NCBI GenBank assembly: GCA_020622165.1
Contig: JACNMN010000006.1
Coordinates: 1-64,000 of the forward strand
Origin: Boseongicola sp. H5
GTDB lineage: Bacteria; Pseudomonadota; Alphaproteobacteria; Rhodobacterales; Rhodobacteraceae
Direction: 5' to 3'
Length of the DNA stretch: 64,000 nucleotides
Shown here: positions 1 through 8,692 of the stretch, in pieces
Position numbering within the stretch: position 1 is the stretch's first letter
Layout of the letters: every line of letters starts with the position of its first letter
Made by a program: the position numbers and the translations under genes
Notes under the pieces: generated by a model
Databases searched by the model: none
The model's input: the letters and a program-made list of their open reading frames with translations, nothing else
Told to the model about the DNA's origin: nothing

Positions 1-44
1 GCCACAGATCGTAGCGACACGTCCAAACCCACATAGTAATCCAT
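1..44 (-). CDS. IS110-family transposase, 5' end only (cut by window edge)
   Basis: The minus strand carries an ATG at 44 preceded by an AGGAG ribosome-binding site seven bases upstream. The fifteen codons left in the window read MDYYVGLDVSLRSVA. A start of the form YxGxDVSL is the usual opening of the RuvC-like DEDD domain of IS110 transposases, in which an early Asp is catalytic (established for the family). The rest of the gene lies outside the window, so intactness, subgroup and the far end of the element cannot be judged. The identification rests on only fifteen residues plus the well-placed start. Confidence 0.6.
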   Translation of the reverse strand, partial: MDYYVGLDVSLRSV

Positions 45-584
45 CTCGTTCTCCTCAGGTTGCACAAATCACTGCAACTCTATCGAGAACCCGACCCATC
101 CATCAGGCCAGCCCGATTACCCATGCTTCGTCCCGCATGTAAGACAGCGATCGCCTCATTCAGAAGATCGGCTTTTGAACGCAGAACTGGAAAACATCCT
201 TTACGCAGAGTCTCATCAATAAAAAGTACTAAGTTTTTGATTTTGCACACACTGCAGTCTCAACATTAGAGAACTCCGACAGCTGCGCTCTGGTATCTCT
301 CCCTCCGACTTGAAACCTGGTTCCTGGCGCGACAGCAGAGAGTGTGAGCGTTCAAACAACCGGTGGCATATCGGCAGTGAAGCCGTAGCGCTCATAAACA
401 CTCGTGACACGGGTCCGGGGTAATGTGCATGGGCTTCGGGTCTCAGGATCTTCAGGACCGCGCCCAGTTTCAGTCAGCCCTATCGCTTGATGACGAAGCT
501 CACCAACCCCGCGTTCATGACGCGGGTTGGATGGTCCAAGAGGCTATATTTTAGTTAAATAAATCAAATTCTTACAAGACAAAC
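45..584. other. Non-coding stretch: probable IS110 left end plus phoB downstream DNA
   Basis: There is no convincing gene in these 540 bases. Read toward the transposase (minus strand), the last 140 bases hold two perfect small hairpins: CATGC/GCATG at 122-139 and GTTGCA/TGCAAC at 59-78, the second ending just before the ribosome-binding site. An AT-rich block lies at 210-245. In IS110-group elements (IS621 is the studied case) the non-coding end upstream of the transposase encodes the bridge RNA, so part of this stretch may do so. I could not find the outer IS boundary, because these elements usually lack terminal inverted repeats. A second AT-rich block (541-584) directly follows the phoB stop. 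Confidence 0.4.
503..530 (-). terminator. Hairpin downstream of phoB
   Basis: CCAACCCCGCG and CGCGGGTTGG pair around a short loop, with one bulged C. The hairpin lies about 55 bases past the phoB stop. No U-run follows on either strand, so this would be a weak or factor-assisted terminator or a 3'-end stabiliser. Confidence 0.35.
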
Positions 585-1271
585 CTAACCCAGTGCATAG
601 CCCGCGCCACGGACCGTACGGATCGGGTCATCGCTGCCGGAGCTTCGCAGCACCTTGCGCAGGCGGCCGACATGCACATCGACCGTCCGGCTGTCGACAT
701 AGATGTCGCGCCCCCAGACCCGATCGAGCAACTGCTCCCGGCTCCAGACGCGGCCGGGACGCTCCATGAACGCCGTCAGCAGGCGGAACTCGGTCGGGCC
801 CAGGGTCAGGGAGGCGCCGGCCCTGTAAACCCGGTATTCGGTCATATCCAGAAGGATGTCGTCATATTCAAGCCGCTCGCCCACGGCTGCGGGGCGGATG
901 CGCCGAAGCTGCGTGCGCAGGCGCGCCAGAAGCTCGGCCACGGAATAGGGTTTGACCACGTAATCATCCGCACCGGTTTCCAGCCCGCGCACCTTGTCGA
1001 CCTCTTCGGAGCGGGCCGACAGCATGATGACGGGGATCCGGCTTGTATCGGTGCCGTTTTTCAGCTGCCGACACACCTCGATGCCCGACACATGGGGCAA
1101 CATCCAGTCCAGAATGATCACATCGGGAGGCGTTTCTCGGACCAGAACCAACGCCTCGTCTCCCGCCTCGGCGGTGACGACCTGAAAGCCTTCGGCGCGG
1201 ATATTATAGGCCAGCACCTCGCGCTGCGCCGGTTCGTCCTCTACCACAAGTACCAGAGGTTCGCCTGCCAT
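585..1271 (-). CDS. phoB: Phosphate regulon response regulator PhoB
   Basis: A 228-aa OmpR-class response regulator. Residues 1-120 form the receiver domain, with acidic residues at 11-12, phospho-acceptor Asp55 in LDWMLP and conserved Lys107 in VVKPYS. Residues ~130-228 form the winged-helix DNA-binding domain, ending in the typical TVRGAGYALG. It is the last gene of pstSCAB-phoU-phoB, three bases after phoU. PhoB phosphorylated under phosphate limitation binds Pho boxes, and one lies before pstS in this window, so the operon is probably autoregulated. Length and motifs are normal for PhoB; the name is secured by its position. Confidence 0.95.
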   Translation of the reverse strand: MAGEPLVLVVEDEPAQREVLAYNIRAEGFQVVTAEAGDEALVLVRETPPDVIILDWMLPHVSGIEVCRQLKNGTDTSRIPVIMLSARSEEVDKVRGLETGADDYVVKPYSVAELLARLRTQLRRIRPAAVGERLEYDDILLDMTEYRVYRAGASLTLGPTEFRLLTAFMERPGRVWSREQLLDRVWGRDIYVDSRTVDVHVGRLRKVLRSSGSDDPIRTVRGAGYALG

Positions 1272-1274
1272 CTG

Positions 1275-1991
1275 TCAGCCCCCTGCCCCTTCTTCATAAG
1301 GTGTCCGATCCTGTTTCGGGCGGTCCTCATCGGGCATCTCGCCCGTTACCAGATAAATGACCTGTTCACAGATCGAGGTGACATGGTCGCCCATGCGCTC
1401 GATATTCTTGGCCATGAAATGCAGGTGCATGCAGGCGGTGATGTTGCGCGGATCCTCCATCATGAAGGTCAGGTATTCCCGGAACAACGCGGAATACATC
1501 TGATCGACTTCCAGATCGCGCTCGCGCACATCGGCAGCCAGATCCGCGTCGCGCTGGATATAGGCGTCGAGCGCGTCCTTGAGCATCAATTCGACGACGC
1601 GGGCCATGCGCTTGAGCGCCGTCGCGGTACCGTTGATCGGTTGCATCTGGATCACGACCGAAGAGCGCTTGGCGATGTTCTTGGAGTAATCGCCGATCCG
1701 CTCCAGATTGGCCGAGACGCGGAACACGCTCAACACCGTGCGCAGGTCCGAGGCGGTCGGCTGGCGCAGGGCCAGGATGCGCGCGGCCTCCTCGTTCACC
1801 TGCTCTTCCAGCGCGTCGATCGCCTTGTCCCCGTTCTTGACCGTCAGGGCAAGATCCTCGTCGCGGGTCTCCAGCGCTTCGGCGGATTTGACGATACTGT
1901 CTTCGACAAGCCCGCCCATCTTCATGATCATCGCCTGAATTCCTTCGAGATCACGGTCGAAGGATGCGACGATATGCTCTTGATTTGCCAT
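1275..1991 (-). CDS. phoU: Phosphate signalling adaptor PhoU
   Basis: A 238-aa all-helical protein made of two PhoU repeats (~15-105 and ~120-215). The GD and DY motifs near FRVSANLERIGDYSKNIAKR and its second copy NIERMGDHVTSICEQ are the family's metal-contacting signatures. PhoU links the PstSCAB transporter to the PhoR kinase and keeps the Pho response off when phosphate is plentiful (known for the family). The reading frame stays open 47 codons further upstream, but that part overlaps pstB and looks non-coding; the ATG opening MANQEHIVASFDRD is chosen because it matches family N-termini and lies 16 bases after the pstB stop. Confidence 0.95.
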   Translation of the reverse strand: MANQEHIVASFDRDLEGIQAMIMKMGGLVEDSIVKSAEALETRDEDLALTVKNGDKAIDALEEQVNEEAARILALRQPTASDLRTVLSVFRVSANLERIGDYSKNIAKRSSVVIQMQPINGTATALKRMARVVELMLKDALDAYIQRDADLAADVRERDLEVDQMYSALFREYLTFMMEDPRNITACMHLHFMAKNIERMGDHVTSICEQVIYLVTGEMPDEDRPKQDRTPYEEGAGG

Positions 1992-2007
1992 GTTTTTTGC
2001 CTGCCTC

Positions 2008-2820
2008 TTACCCGATACGGCCGGTGATGTAGCTTTCGGTACGCGGATCGCTCGGATTGGTGAAAATGTGCCCCGTCTCGCCAAACTCAACCAGTTCGCC
2101 CAGATGGAAGAACGCGGTCTTCTGGCTGACACGGGCCGCCTGCTGCATCGAGTGGGTCACGATGACCACGGAATAGCGGGAGCGCAACTCATCGATCAGC
2201 TCCTCGATCTGCGCCGTGGCGATGGGGTCCAGCGCCGAGCACGGCTCGTCCATCAGCAGAACCTCAGGGTTGGTCGCCACCGCGCGCGCGATGCACAGAC
2301 GCTGCTGCTGCCCGCCGGACAGGCCTGTGCCTGGCTGGTCCAGACGGTCCTTCGCCTCGTCCCAGAGTGCGGCCCGGCGCAGCGATTTCTCGACGATCTC
2401 GTCAAGCGCGGCCTTGTCCTTGGCCAATCCGTGGATCCGCGGGCCATAGGCCACGTTGTCGTAGATCGATTTCGGGAACGGGTTCGGCTTCTGAAATACC
2501 ATCCCCACCTTGGCGCGCAGCTGCACCGGATCGACCTTGGGGTCGTAGATGTCTTCGCCGTCAAGCATGATCGAGCCCTCAACCCGCGCCACGTCGATCG
2601 TGTCGTTCATCCGGTTCAGGCATCGCAGGAAAGTGGACTTTCCGCATCCCGACGGCCCGATGAATGCGGTCACGGTGTTGTCGACGATATCTACATCGAC
2701 ATCCTTGATCGCATGCGTGTCACCGTAGAACACGTCCACCCCGCGGGCGGTGATTTTCAGGTCATTGGTGTCCACGTCGCGCTCCACTGCTCGCATGTCG
2801 TTCATATGTGCGTCCTCCAT
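2008..2820 (-). CDS. pstB: Phosphate ABC transporter ATP-binding protein PstB
   Basis: A 270-aa ABC ATPase. Walker A is GPSGCGKST at about 55-63, the signature is LSGGQQQR and Walker B is [12 protein letters not shown], followed by the H-loop in VTHSMQQA. PstB energises high-affinity phosphate import through PstA and PstC. The start lies five bases after the pstA stop; a second ATG five codons in ([10 protein letters not shown]) is an equally possible start. The GxSGCGKST motif and the CSALDP segment are typical of PstB rather than of other importers, and the operon context is decisive. Confidence 0.95.
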   Translation of the reverse strand: MEDAHMNDMRAVERDVDTNDLKITARGVDVFYGDTHAIKDVDVDIVDNTVTAFIGPSGCGKSTFLRCLNRMNDTIDVARVEGSIMLDGEDIYDPKVDPVQLRAKVGMVFQKPNPFPKSIYDNVAYGPRIHGLAKDKAALDEIVEKSLRRAALWDEAKDRLDQPGTGLSGGQQQRLCIARAVATNPEVLLMDEPCSALDPIATAQIEELIDELRSRYSVVIVTHSMQQAARVSQKTAFFHLGELVEFGETGHIFTNPSDPRTESYITGRIG

Positions 2821-2825
2821 CGCGC

Positions 2826-4169
2826 TTACCAGCGGCGCTCGAACCGGCGGCGCAACAGGATCGCGACCGCATTCATGAAAATCAAGAACACAAGCAGCAC
2901 GATGATCGCGCCGGACGCCCGTTCCACAAAGGCAGGGTCGGAGCGTTGTGTCCAGTTATAGACCTGCACGGGCAGGGCCGAGGCCGGGTCGAAAAAGCCG
3001 TCCGGCGGGGCGGAGGGGTATTCGCGCACGAAGGCCACCATGCCGATCAGCAGAAGCGGCGCGGTTTCGCCCAGGGCCTGGGCAAGGCCGATGATGGTGC
3101 CGGTCAGGATACCGGGCGCGGCCAGCGGCAGGACGTGATGGAACACCGATTGCATCTTCGACGCGCCAAGGCCAAGTGCCGCGGAGCGGATCGAGGGCGG
3201 CACGGCGCGCAGCGATGCCCGGGTGGCAATGATGATCGTGGGAAGCGTCATCAGGGTCAGCACGAGCCCGCCCACAATGGGTGCCGATTGCGGCAGCCCC
3301 GCGAAGTTGATGAAGATCGCCAGACCCAGGATCCCGAAGACGATGGACGGCACGGCCGCAAGGTTGGAGATATTCACCTCGATCAGATCGGTGAACCGGT
3401 TTTTCGGGGCGAATTCCTCAAGATAGATCGACGCCGCCACCCCGATCGGCAGCGCCAGCACGAGAACCACGATCATCATGTAGAACGACCCCAGGATCGC
3501 CACGCCAAGCCCGGCGGCCTCAGGTCGCTGGCCGGAGGCGTCGGGCGCCGTGATGAAGTTCCAGTTGAAGCGGGTTTCCATGACGCCCTGCTCGCGCAGC
3601 GCCTCGGCCAGAAGCAACTGCTCTGGCGAGACGTTGTTGTCGCGCTCGGCGCTGGCCATGGTGACGCGACCCTTGAAAAACCCGTCGATCCGGCCGCCGG
3701 CAAGCAGTTCCAGCGTGATCGTCTCGCCCACGAGTTCCGGATTGGCCAGCACCATGGCGCGCAGTTGTCCGGGGGCCTCATCGGAGATCATGGCCGCCAT
3801 TTCGCGGGGGCCCAGGCCGGTTTCGATCCCGATGGACTGCACATGCTCCACGAAGCTCTGCCCCAGAAGCGGCGCATAGCCGAAGGTGGTGACCCGTGCC
3901 ATCTCGGCGGGGTCGCGGTTGCCCTGCGGGTCAAGCCGCTCCTCGGCCAGCGTCACCGGGAAGGTAATGAAGGTCTGGCGGAAGGAACTGAGACCGTTCG
4001 ACAGGATCGAGGTCAGCAGCAGGATCAGCGCAAGGATACCGACGATCACGGCGGCCATGCCATAGGCGCGGAACCGTGTTTCGGCGCGGTTGCGGCGACG
4101 GGTCCGCTCATCCTGCTTCAGAAGCGAGGATGTGGGCGCCGTCGGCGAGGGTGCGGTTGCGTCGCTCAT
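2826..4169 (-). CDS. pstA: Phosphate ABC transporter permease PstA
   Basis: A 447-aa permease, longer than the ~280-aa E. coli PstA because of an extended N-terminal region. One TM helix near 36-55 is followed by a ~160-residue soluble segment before the conserved TM core (~215-440). The EAA-type loop is visible in [24 protein letters not shown]. It forms the membrane channel with PstC. Its ATG overlaps the pstC stop by four bases, suggesting translational coupling. The long periplasmic insert is common in alphaproteobacterial PstA (recalled, not checked). Confidence 0.93.
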   Translation of the reverse strand: MSDATAPSPTAPTSSLLKQDERTRRRNRAETRFRAYGMAAVIVGILALILLLTSILSNGLSSFRQTFITFPVTLAEERLDPQGNRDPAEMARVTTFGYAPLLGQSFVEHVQSIGIETGLGPREMAAMISDEAPGQLRAMVLANPELVGETITLELLAGGRIDGFFKGRVTMASAERDNNVSPEQLLLAEALREQGVMETRFNWNFITAPDASGQRPEAAGLGVAILGSFYMMIVVLVLALPIGVAASIYLEEFAPKNRFTDLIEVNISNLAAVPSIVFGILGLAIFINFAGLPQSAPIVGGLVLTLMTLPTIIIATRASLRAVPPSIRSAALGLGASKMQSVFHHVLPLAAPGILTGTIIGLAQALGETAPLLLIGMVAFVREYPSAPPDGFFDPASALPVQVYNWTQRSDPAFVERASGAIIVLLVFLIFMNAVAILLRRRFERRW

Positions 4170-5629
4170 TCGTACTGCTCCCGGTATCTGCGCACGATGT
4201 AGAGTGCCATCACGTTCAGCCCGAGCGTGATGACGAAAAGGGTGAGACCCAGGGCGAAGGCGACCAGCGCCTCGGGGCTGGAGAAATCGGTGTCGCCGGT
4301 GAGCTGACCCACGATCTTGACGGTGACGGTGGTCATCGCCTCGAACGGGTTCAGGTCAAGCCGGGCCGCCGCCCCTGCCCCGAGCACCACGATCATCGTC
4401 TCCCCGATGGCGCGGCTGGCGGCGAGCAGGACCGCCCCCACGATGCCCGGCAGTGCGGCCGGCAGGATCACCTGCTTCACGGTTTCGGAATGGGTCGCGC
4501 CAAGGCCGAAGCTGCCATCCCTGAGCGACTGCGGCACGGCGTTGATGATATCGTCGGACAGCGAGGAGACGAAGGGGATCAGCATGATGCCCATCACGAT
4601 CCCCGCGGTCATCACCGAAGAGGAGGAGGTGCCAAGCCCAAGCGGTTCGGCGAAGTAGTCGCGCAGGAGCGGGCCGACGGTGATCAGGGCGAAGAGGCCG
4701 TACACGATGGTCGGGATACCGGCTAGGATCTCGATCAGCGGCTTGGCTATGGAACGGACCCGGGCGCTGGCATACTCCGCCATGTAGATCGCGGCAAAAA
4801 GACCGATCGGCACCGCCACGAGAAGCGCGATGACCGATACATACATCGTGCCCCACAAGAGCGGCAGCAGGCCCAGTTCGGACGCATCGCTTTCGAAGGT
4901 CGGTGCCCATTCGGTTCCGAAGAAGAAATCCTGCGCGGGGTAGAGCTGGAAGAAGTTGAACGTCTCGAACAGCATCGACAGAACGATGCCGACAGTGGTC
5001 AGAATGGCGATGGTGGACGCAAGAACGAGGATCGTGAGTATCGCGTATTCAACCGTGTTGCGGGCGCGAAATTCCTGATGGGTGCGGGCATAGGCATAGC
5101 CCAGACCGAGTGCCGCCAGGATCAGCACGACGACGGTCATCATCTGGTTGCCGATCCGGTTCAGTTCGCGGTAGCGCTGCGCGGCATCCAGCACTTCTGG
5201 CGTCACCTCACTGCCAAGCGCCACACCGACCTCGCCGAGCCGTGACCGGACATTGGTGAATTCGGTGCGGATATTCCGCGCCTCCTCGCTGGTCAGCGCG
5301 CCCTGCTCGATCGCCACGTCCAGCCCTTCGGCCACGCGGCGCACATCGGTCATCACCAGACCGCGTGATCCGGCATCCTCGATCGCCGTATCGGTGATCA
5401 TGGAGGTCACCTGCCGCTCGATCACCACGGGCTGCACGAACAGCCAGATGGTCAGCACCAGGAGCGCGGGCACAATCGTGAAGATCGAGACATTGGCCCC
5501 GTAATAGCTGGGAAGCGAATGCAGGATGCGGCGGTCGCCCCCTGCGCTGGCCATGGCGCGCTGCCGGCCGAGAACATAGCCCGCGACCCCAAGGCACAGG
5601 ACGATCACGAGGATCCAAAGCAATGGCAT
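4166..5629 (-). CDS. pstC: Phosphate ABC transporter permease PstC
   Basis: A 487-aa permease. The N-terminal part has TM helices near 2-20 and 47-66, then a ~85-residue non-membrane region rich in charged residues (about 70-155), further TM helices, and the BPD-transporter core from ~250. The EAA loop is SFGLGATHSETVKQVILPAALPG. PstC pairs with PstA. It follows pstS after a 77-base gap holding a strong hairpin, so transporter subunits are probably made in lower amount than the binding protein. Gene order pstS-pstC-pstA-pstB is canonical. Confidence 0.93.
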   Translation of the reverse strand: MPLLWILVIVLCLGVAGYVLGRQRAMASAGGDRRILHSLPSYYGANVSIFTIVPALLVLTIWLFVQPVVIERQVTSMITDTAIEDAGSRGLVMTDVRRVAEGLDVAIEQGALTSEEARNIRTEFTNVRSRLGEVGVALGSEVTPEVLDAAQRYRELNRIGNQMMTVVVLILAALGLGYAYARTHQEFRARNTVEYAILTILVLASTIAILTTVGIVLSMLFETFNFFQLYPAQDFFFGTEWAPTFESDASELGLLPLLWGTMYVSVIALLVAVPIGLFAAIYMAEYASARVRSIAKPLIEILAGIPTIVYGLFALITVGPLLRDYFAEPLGLGTSSSSVMTAGIVMGIMLIPFVSSLSDDIINAVPQSLRDGSFGLGATHSETVKQVILPAALPGIVGAVLLAASRAIGETMIVVLGAGAAARLDLNPFEAMTTVTVKIVGQLTGDTDFSSPEALVAFALGLTLFVITLGLNVMALYIVRRYREQYE

Positions 5630-5661
5630 ATGGTTGACTTTCAGGATCGGGAAACAGGATT

Positions 5662-5691
5662 GGCGGGGCCGCGCAAACGCGCCGCCCCGCC
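5662..5691 (-). promoter_or_regulatory. Strong GC hairpin between pstS and pstC
   Basis: GGCGGGGCCGCGC (5662-5674) pairs with GCGCCGCCCCGCC (5679-5691) around an AAAC loop, with one mismatch in 13 pairs. No U-run follows in the direction of transcription. Intercistronic hairpins after a binding-protein gene commonly stabilise the upstream message or reduce read-through, giving more PstS than PstCAB; that role is inferred here. Confidence 0.6.
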
Positions 5692-5706
5692 GGTTGCAAG
5701 CTCAGC

Positions 5707-6738
5707 TTACATGGTCTCTTCGTTTTCGATCTTGGCCTGGGTCTCGGCCAGTTCGGGGTCGGAGACGAGGCCATAGGCGGCCAGCGGGCCGAACGGGCCT
5801 GCGATATCGTCGGAGACGAAGAAGGAGGCGAACTCCTTCAGGCCGGGGATCACGCCGATATGCGCTGCCTTGATGTAGAAAAACAGGGGGCGCGACACCG
5901 GGTATTCGCCTGTGGAGATGGTTTCCACGGTCGGCTCGACACCGGACATGGTCGCAACCTGAAGACGATCCGTGTTGTTCTCGTAGAAGGCCAGGCCGAA
6001 CACGCCGATGCCTTCGGGGTTGGCGGAGATGCGGGCCAGCGTTTCGGTGTAGTCGCCATCGATATCGGTGGAGACGCCATCGGTCCGGATCGCCATGCAG
6101 GCCTCTTCGGCCGCGTCTTCGTCGCCGCCGTTGATCTCCATGATCGCTTCCATCGCGCCGCTGTCTTCACAGCCCTGAAGGATCACGTTTTCCTCGAACA
6201 CTTCGCGGGTGCCGTGACGGGTGCCCGGGATGTAGGCCGCGATGGCCTGATCCGGCAGGTCGCCCACTTCGGACCAGTTGGTGTTCGGGTTGGCGACCAG
6301 CGCACCGTCAACCGGCAGCTCGGCGGCCAGCGCCAGATACCAATGCTCGGGCGTGAACTCGAAGGAGTTGCCGTCGATGTCGCTGGCGAACACGATCCCG
6401 TCATAGCCGATGCGGACTTCGATGATGTCGGTCACGCCGTTCTCGGCGCAGGTCGCGACTTCGTTTTCGCGAATCGGGCGGGAGGAGTTGGCGATGTCGA
6501 TGGTGTTTTCGCCGACACCTTCGCAGAAGCGGCGCAGACCGGTGGAGGACCCGCCGGATTCGACAACCGGGGTCGGAAATTCGAAGTTTTCACCGAAAGC
6601 TTCCGCCACGATGGCCGCGTAAGGCAGCACGGTGGACGAGCCTGCGATCTGCACGTTGTCGCGGCTCTGGGCGACGGCGGCAGTGGCCGAAACGGCGGCG
6701 ATAGCCAGCGCGGATACGGTCAGTTTAGCAAGTGACAT
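5707..6738 (-). CDS. pstS: Periplasmic phosphate-binding protein PstS
   Basis: A 343-aa secreted protein. A signal peptide (residues 1-~23, cut after AVA in SATAAVAQ) is followed by the phosphate-binding fold. The SSTV segment of AGSSTVLPYA and the SGGSSTGLRRFCEG loop are the ligand-contact regions of PstS-like proteins. The frame continues upstream, but the ATG opening MSLAKLTVSA gives a proper signal peptide and has a GGGGAG sequence about a dozen bases upstream. A three-unit Pho box lies 94-122 bases upstream, placing it under PhoB control. Confidence 0.93.
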   Translation of the reverse strand: MSLAKLTVSALAIAAVSATAAVAQSRDNVQIAGSSTVLPYAAIVAEAFGENFEFPTPVVESGGSSTGLRRFCEGVGENTIDIANSSRPIRENEVATCAENGVTDIIEVRIGYDGIVFASDIDGNSFEFTPEHWYLALAAELPVDGALVANPNTNWSEVGDLPDQAIAAYIPGTRHGTREVFEENVILQGCEDSGAMEAIMEINGGDEDAAEEACMAIRTDGVSTDIDGDYTETLARISANPEGIGVFGLAFYENNTDRLQVATMSGVEPTVETISTGEYPVSRPLFFYIKAAHIGVIPGLKEFASFFVSDDIAGPFGPLAAYGLVSDPELAETQAKIENEETM

Positions 6739-6831
6739 GTAAGGAGACTCCCCTAGGGTTTCAGATCGTCGCGAACGTGCAGGTATCACACGCTCTCCCC
6801 CCGGCAGCTATCGGGGCCACGCAATGCTTTT

Positions 6832-6860
6832 GTGACAGCTTAGTAACGGTTTTATGACAC
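6832..6860 (-). promoter_or_regulatory. PhoB box, three 11-bp units, upstream of pstS
   Basis: On the minus strand the 7-mers GTGTCAT, CCGTTAC and CTGTCAC follow each other with four-base A/T-rich spacers (AAAA, TAAG, then AAAA). Their plus-strand starts at 6854, 6843 and 6832 give an exact 11-base period. The first and third match the PhoB half-site consensus CTGTCAT; the middle one is degenerate. Position and orientation fit activation of pstS and the genes after it. Confidence 0.85.
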
Positions 6861-6921
6861 TGAGGCCTGCATCCAGCCGGCCCATTGCCGATAGGCCCGG
6901 GCCCCTGCCGCGCAGGGTAAT

Positions 6922-7968
6922 TCAACCCGTTGGCAAGATGACCGAAAAGACACTGCCCTGCCCCGGCTCGCTTGAAATCCGCAGGCGGCCGCGGTGCCGG
7001 TTGACGATGTGTTTCACAATCGCAAGGCCCAGTCCGGTGCCGCCCATATCCCGGCTGCGGTGGGTGTCGACGCGATAGAATCGTTCGGTCAGGCGCGGCA
7101 GGTGAAGCGGGTCGATCCCGTCGCCTCGGTCGATCACATCGACCCGGATCACCGGGCCTTTCATGGTGCCCGTGCCCATGGCCCGGCTGGCCTGCAGAAT
7201 GACGGGCCGCCCGCCGCCGCCATATTTGAGCGCATTTTCCGTGAGGTTCAGGAACACCTGCGTCAACTGATCGGCATCGCCGGTCACCGGAAGCGGCCCC
7301 CCTTCCCCCTCGATCCGCAACTGATTGCCCGTCTCCTCGGCGCCGGGTTTGAGCGAGGCCACGACGCCGCTCAGCACATCTGCCAGATCGACGGTTTCCT
7401 GCGGGCGCATGCGCTCCTGCCCCTCCACCCGACTGAGAGAGAGCAGATCCTGGATCATGCGGTTCATCCGCCGGGCTTCATCCTCCATGATGCCCAGAAA
7501 CCGCTCCTGCGCAGCCGCGTCATTGCGGGCCGGCCCTCTCAGCGTTTCTATGAACCCCAGGATCGCGGTCAGCGGCGTGCGCAACTCGTGGCTGACATTG
7601 GCGACGAAATCCCGGCGCATCTCCTCCGCTTCACGCAGATGGGTGATGTCCTGAAAATGCAGCAACACGCCGTCATAACGCACGGTGGACTTGGTGACCG
7701 GCCCGATCGTGACCCGGAACACGGTCTCCCCGGCCTGATCGCTCTGAACGAAGCGTGCCTCGCTCCCGGTGCCATTTTCGAACGCGGCTTCGATCCGGCT
7801 CAGAAGCGCGGGCTGGCGCAGGGCGGTGACATAGTTCCGCCCCCGTATCCAGTCACCAAGGAGGGCGCGGGCAGGCGTGTTTGCGCCAGCGATGGTGCCT
7901 TCGGTATCCAGCAGCACCATGGGCTCGGGCACGGTTTCCAGCAGATTGCCGGCAATGACGTAGGGCAT
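6922..7968 (-). CDS. phoR: PhoR-type sensor histidine kinase, soluble form
   Basis: A 348-aa kinase with a PAS domain (~5-110), HisKA with phospho-acceptor His127 in VSHELRTPL, and HATPase_c with N box NLTENALKYG and G boxes DRGDGI and GGTGLGLAIVKH. There is no transmembrane segment, unlike E. coli PhoR, which has an N-terminal membrane anchor. It lies immediately upstream of the pst operon on the same strand, separated by 183 bases that hold the Pho box. The likely partner is PhoB. Without an anchor it must be recruited to the membrane by PhoU or PstSCAB, or act in the cytosol (inference). Confidence 0.88.
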   Translation of the reverse strand: MPYVIAGNLLETVPEPMVLLDTEGTIAGANTPARALLGDWIRGRNYVTALRQPALLSRIEAAFENGTGSEARFVQSDQAGETVFRVTIGPVTKSTVRYDGVLLHFQDITHLREAEEMRRDFVANVSHELRTPLTAILGFIETLRGPARNDAAAQERFLGIMEDEARRMNRMIQDLLSLSRVEGQERMRPQETVDLADVLSGVVASLKPGAEETGNQLRIEGEGGPLPVTGDADQLTQVFLNLTENALKYGGGGRPVILQASRAMGTGTMKGPVIRVDVIDRGDGIDPLHLPRLTERFYRVDTHRSRDMGGTGLGLAIVKHIVNRHRGRLRISSEPGQGSVFSVILPTG

Positions 7969-8232
7969 GGCGGGGCCTTTCGGGGCGAAATGCAGGCAGG
8001 CGGCGTCACCGGTCGCGATAGCGATTTTCCGTCCGCTTCACAATGTCTGCGCAGATACCTGCCCCGGCGGGCCCGATGCAAAGCGGTGCGTCGCGAAAAA
8101 GTGAGCCCCCACCTCTTTCCCGGCGCGGGTCAGGCGCTAGTTCCCTTTCATCTGCAACCGAGCGGCGGGCGGGGTCCCTCAGACCGGGCCCGCAGACCCC
8201 CGCCGCACGTCTTGGCAGATCGACCGGAGGAC

Positions 8233-8676
8233 ATGCCGAAAGGCATGAACAGACACATGATGGACGGCCCGATCAGACGGCGCAGCGACCGCGCCGCAGC
8301 CAACGGTGCAACCGAGCAGCGGTTGCGGCGCGTCTATGCCGTGGCGCTGACGCCCGAAATAATCGACCGCCTGCCGCCCCATCTGCGCGATCCGGACTGG
8401 GACATGATCGCCATTTCCTACGATCATCTGCGGGATGCGATCCTGTCGGGGCCCGATGCGCCGGCGCTTGTCCTGTCGCCTCTGGTCACGGAGATCTTCG
8501 ATGCGATCGATATGGCCCGGTATCTGAGCGAGGCGGATTTCCACGGGCGCTACCTTGCATTGGTCGACAGGCTGCCAAGCGCAAATCTGATCCGGCGCGA
8601 GGTGGCGGCGCTGGCCCCGGATCTCAGTTTCGACGTCGTGGTGCTTGACGGCTCGTCGCCGCTGCACGCGCTTTAG
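8233..8676 (+). CDS. Conserved hypothetical protein
   Basis: About 147 aa if translation starts at 8233; further in-frame ATGs at 8245, 8257 and 8260 are also possible. GGAGG at 8226-8230 is best spaced for the ATG at 8245. The protein opens basic (RRRSDRAAANGATEQRLRR) and continues with a soluble alpha/beta-looking region (LPPHLRDPDWDMIAISYDH). It has no signal peptide and no motif I recognise. The long frame running upstream of it is antisense to phoR and is not believed. It is divergent from phoR, and codon use fits the neighbours. Confidence 0.6.
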   Translation: MPKGMNRHMMDGPIRRRSDRAAANGATEQRLRRVYAVALTPEIIDRLPPHLRDPDWDMIAISYDHLRDAILSGPDAPALVLSPLVTEIFDAIDMARYLSEADFHGRYLALVDRLPSANLIRREVAALAPDLSFDVVVLDGSSPLHAL

Positions 8677-8692
8677 CGGCAGGGCAAGGCGC

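Noticed and set aside
672-2027. A 451-codon plus-strand open frame over phoB and phoU
   Set aside because: It is antisense to two certain genes, has low-complexity His/Gly/Arg composition typical of GC-rich shadow frames, and no ribosome-binding site.
2808-4202. A 464-codon plus-strand frame over pstA
   Set aside because: Same shadow pattern (Arg/Gly/His-rich, no domain) opposite a certain permease gene.
6994-8676. Taking the 560-codon plus-strand frame as one gene
   Set aside because: Its first two-thirds are antisense to phoR; only the last ~147 codons, after a GGAGG site, look like a gene.
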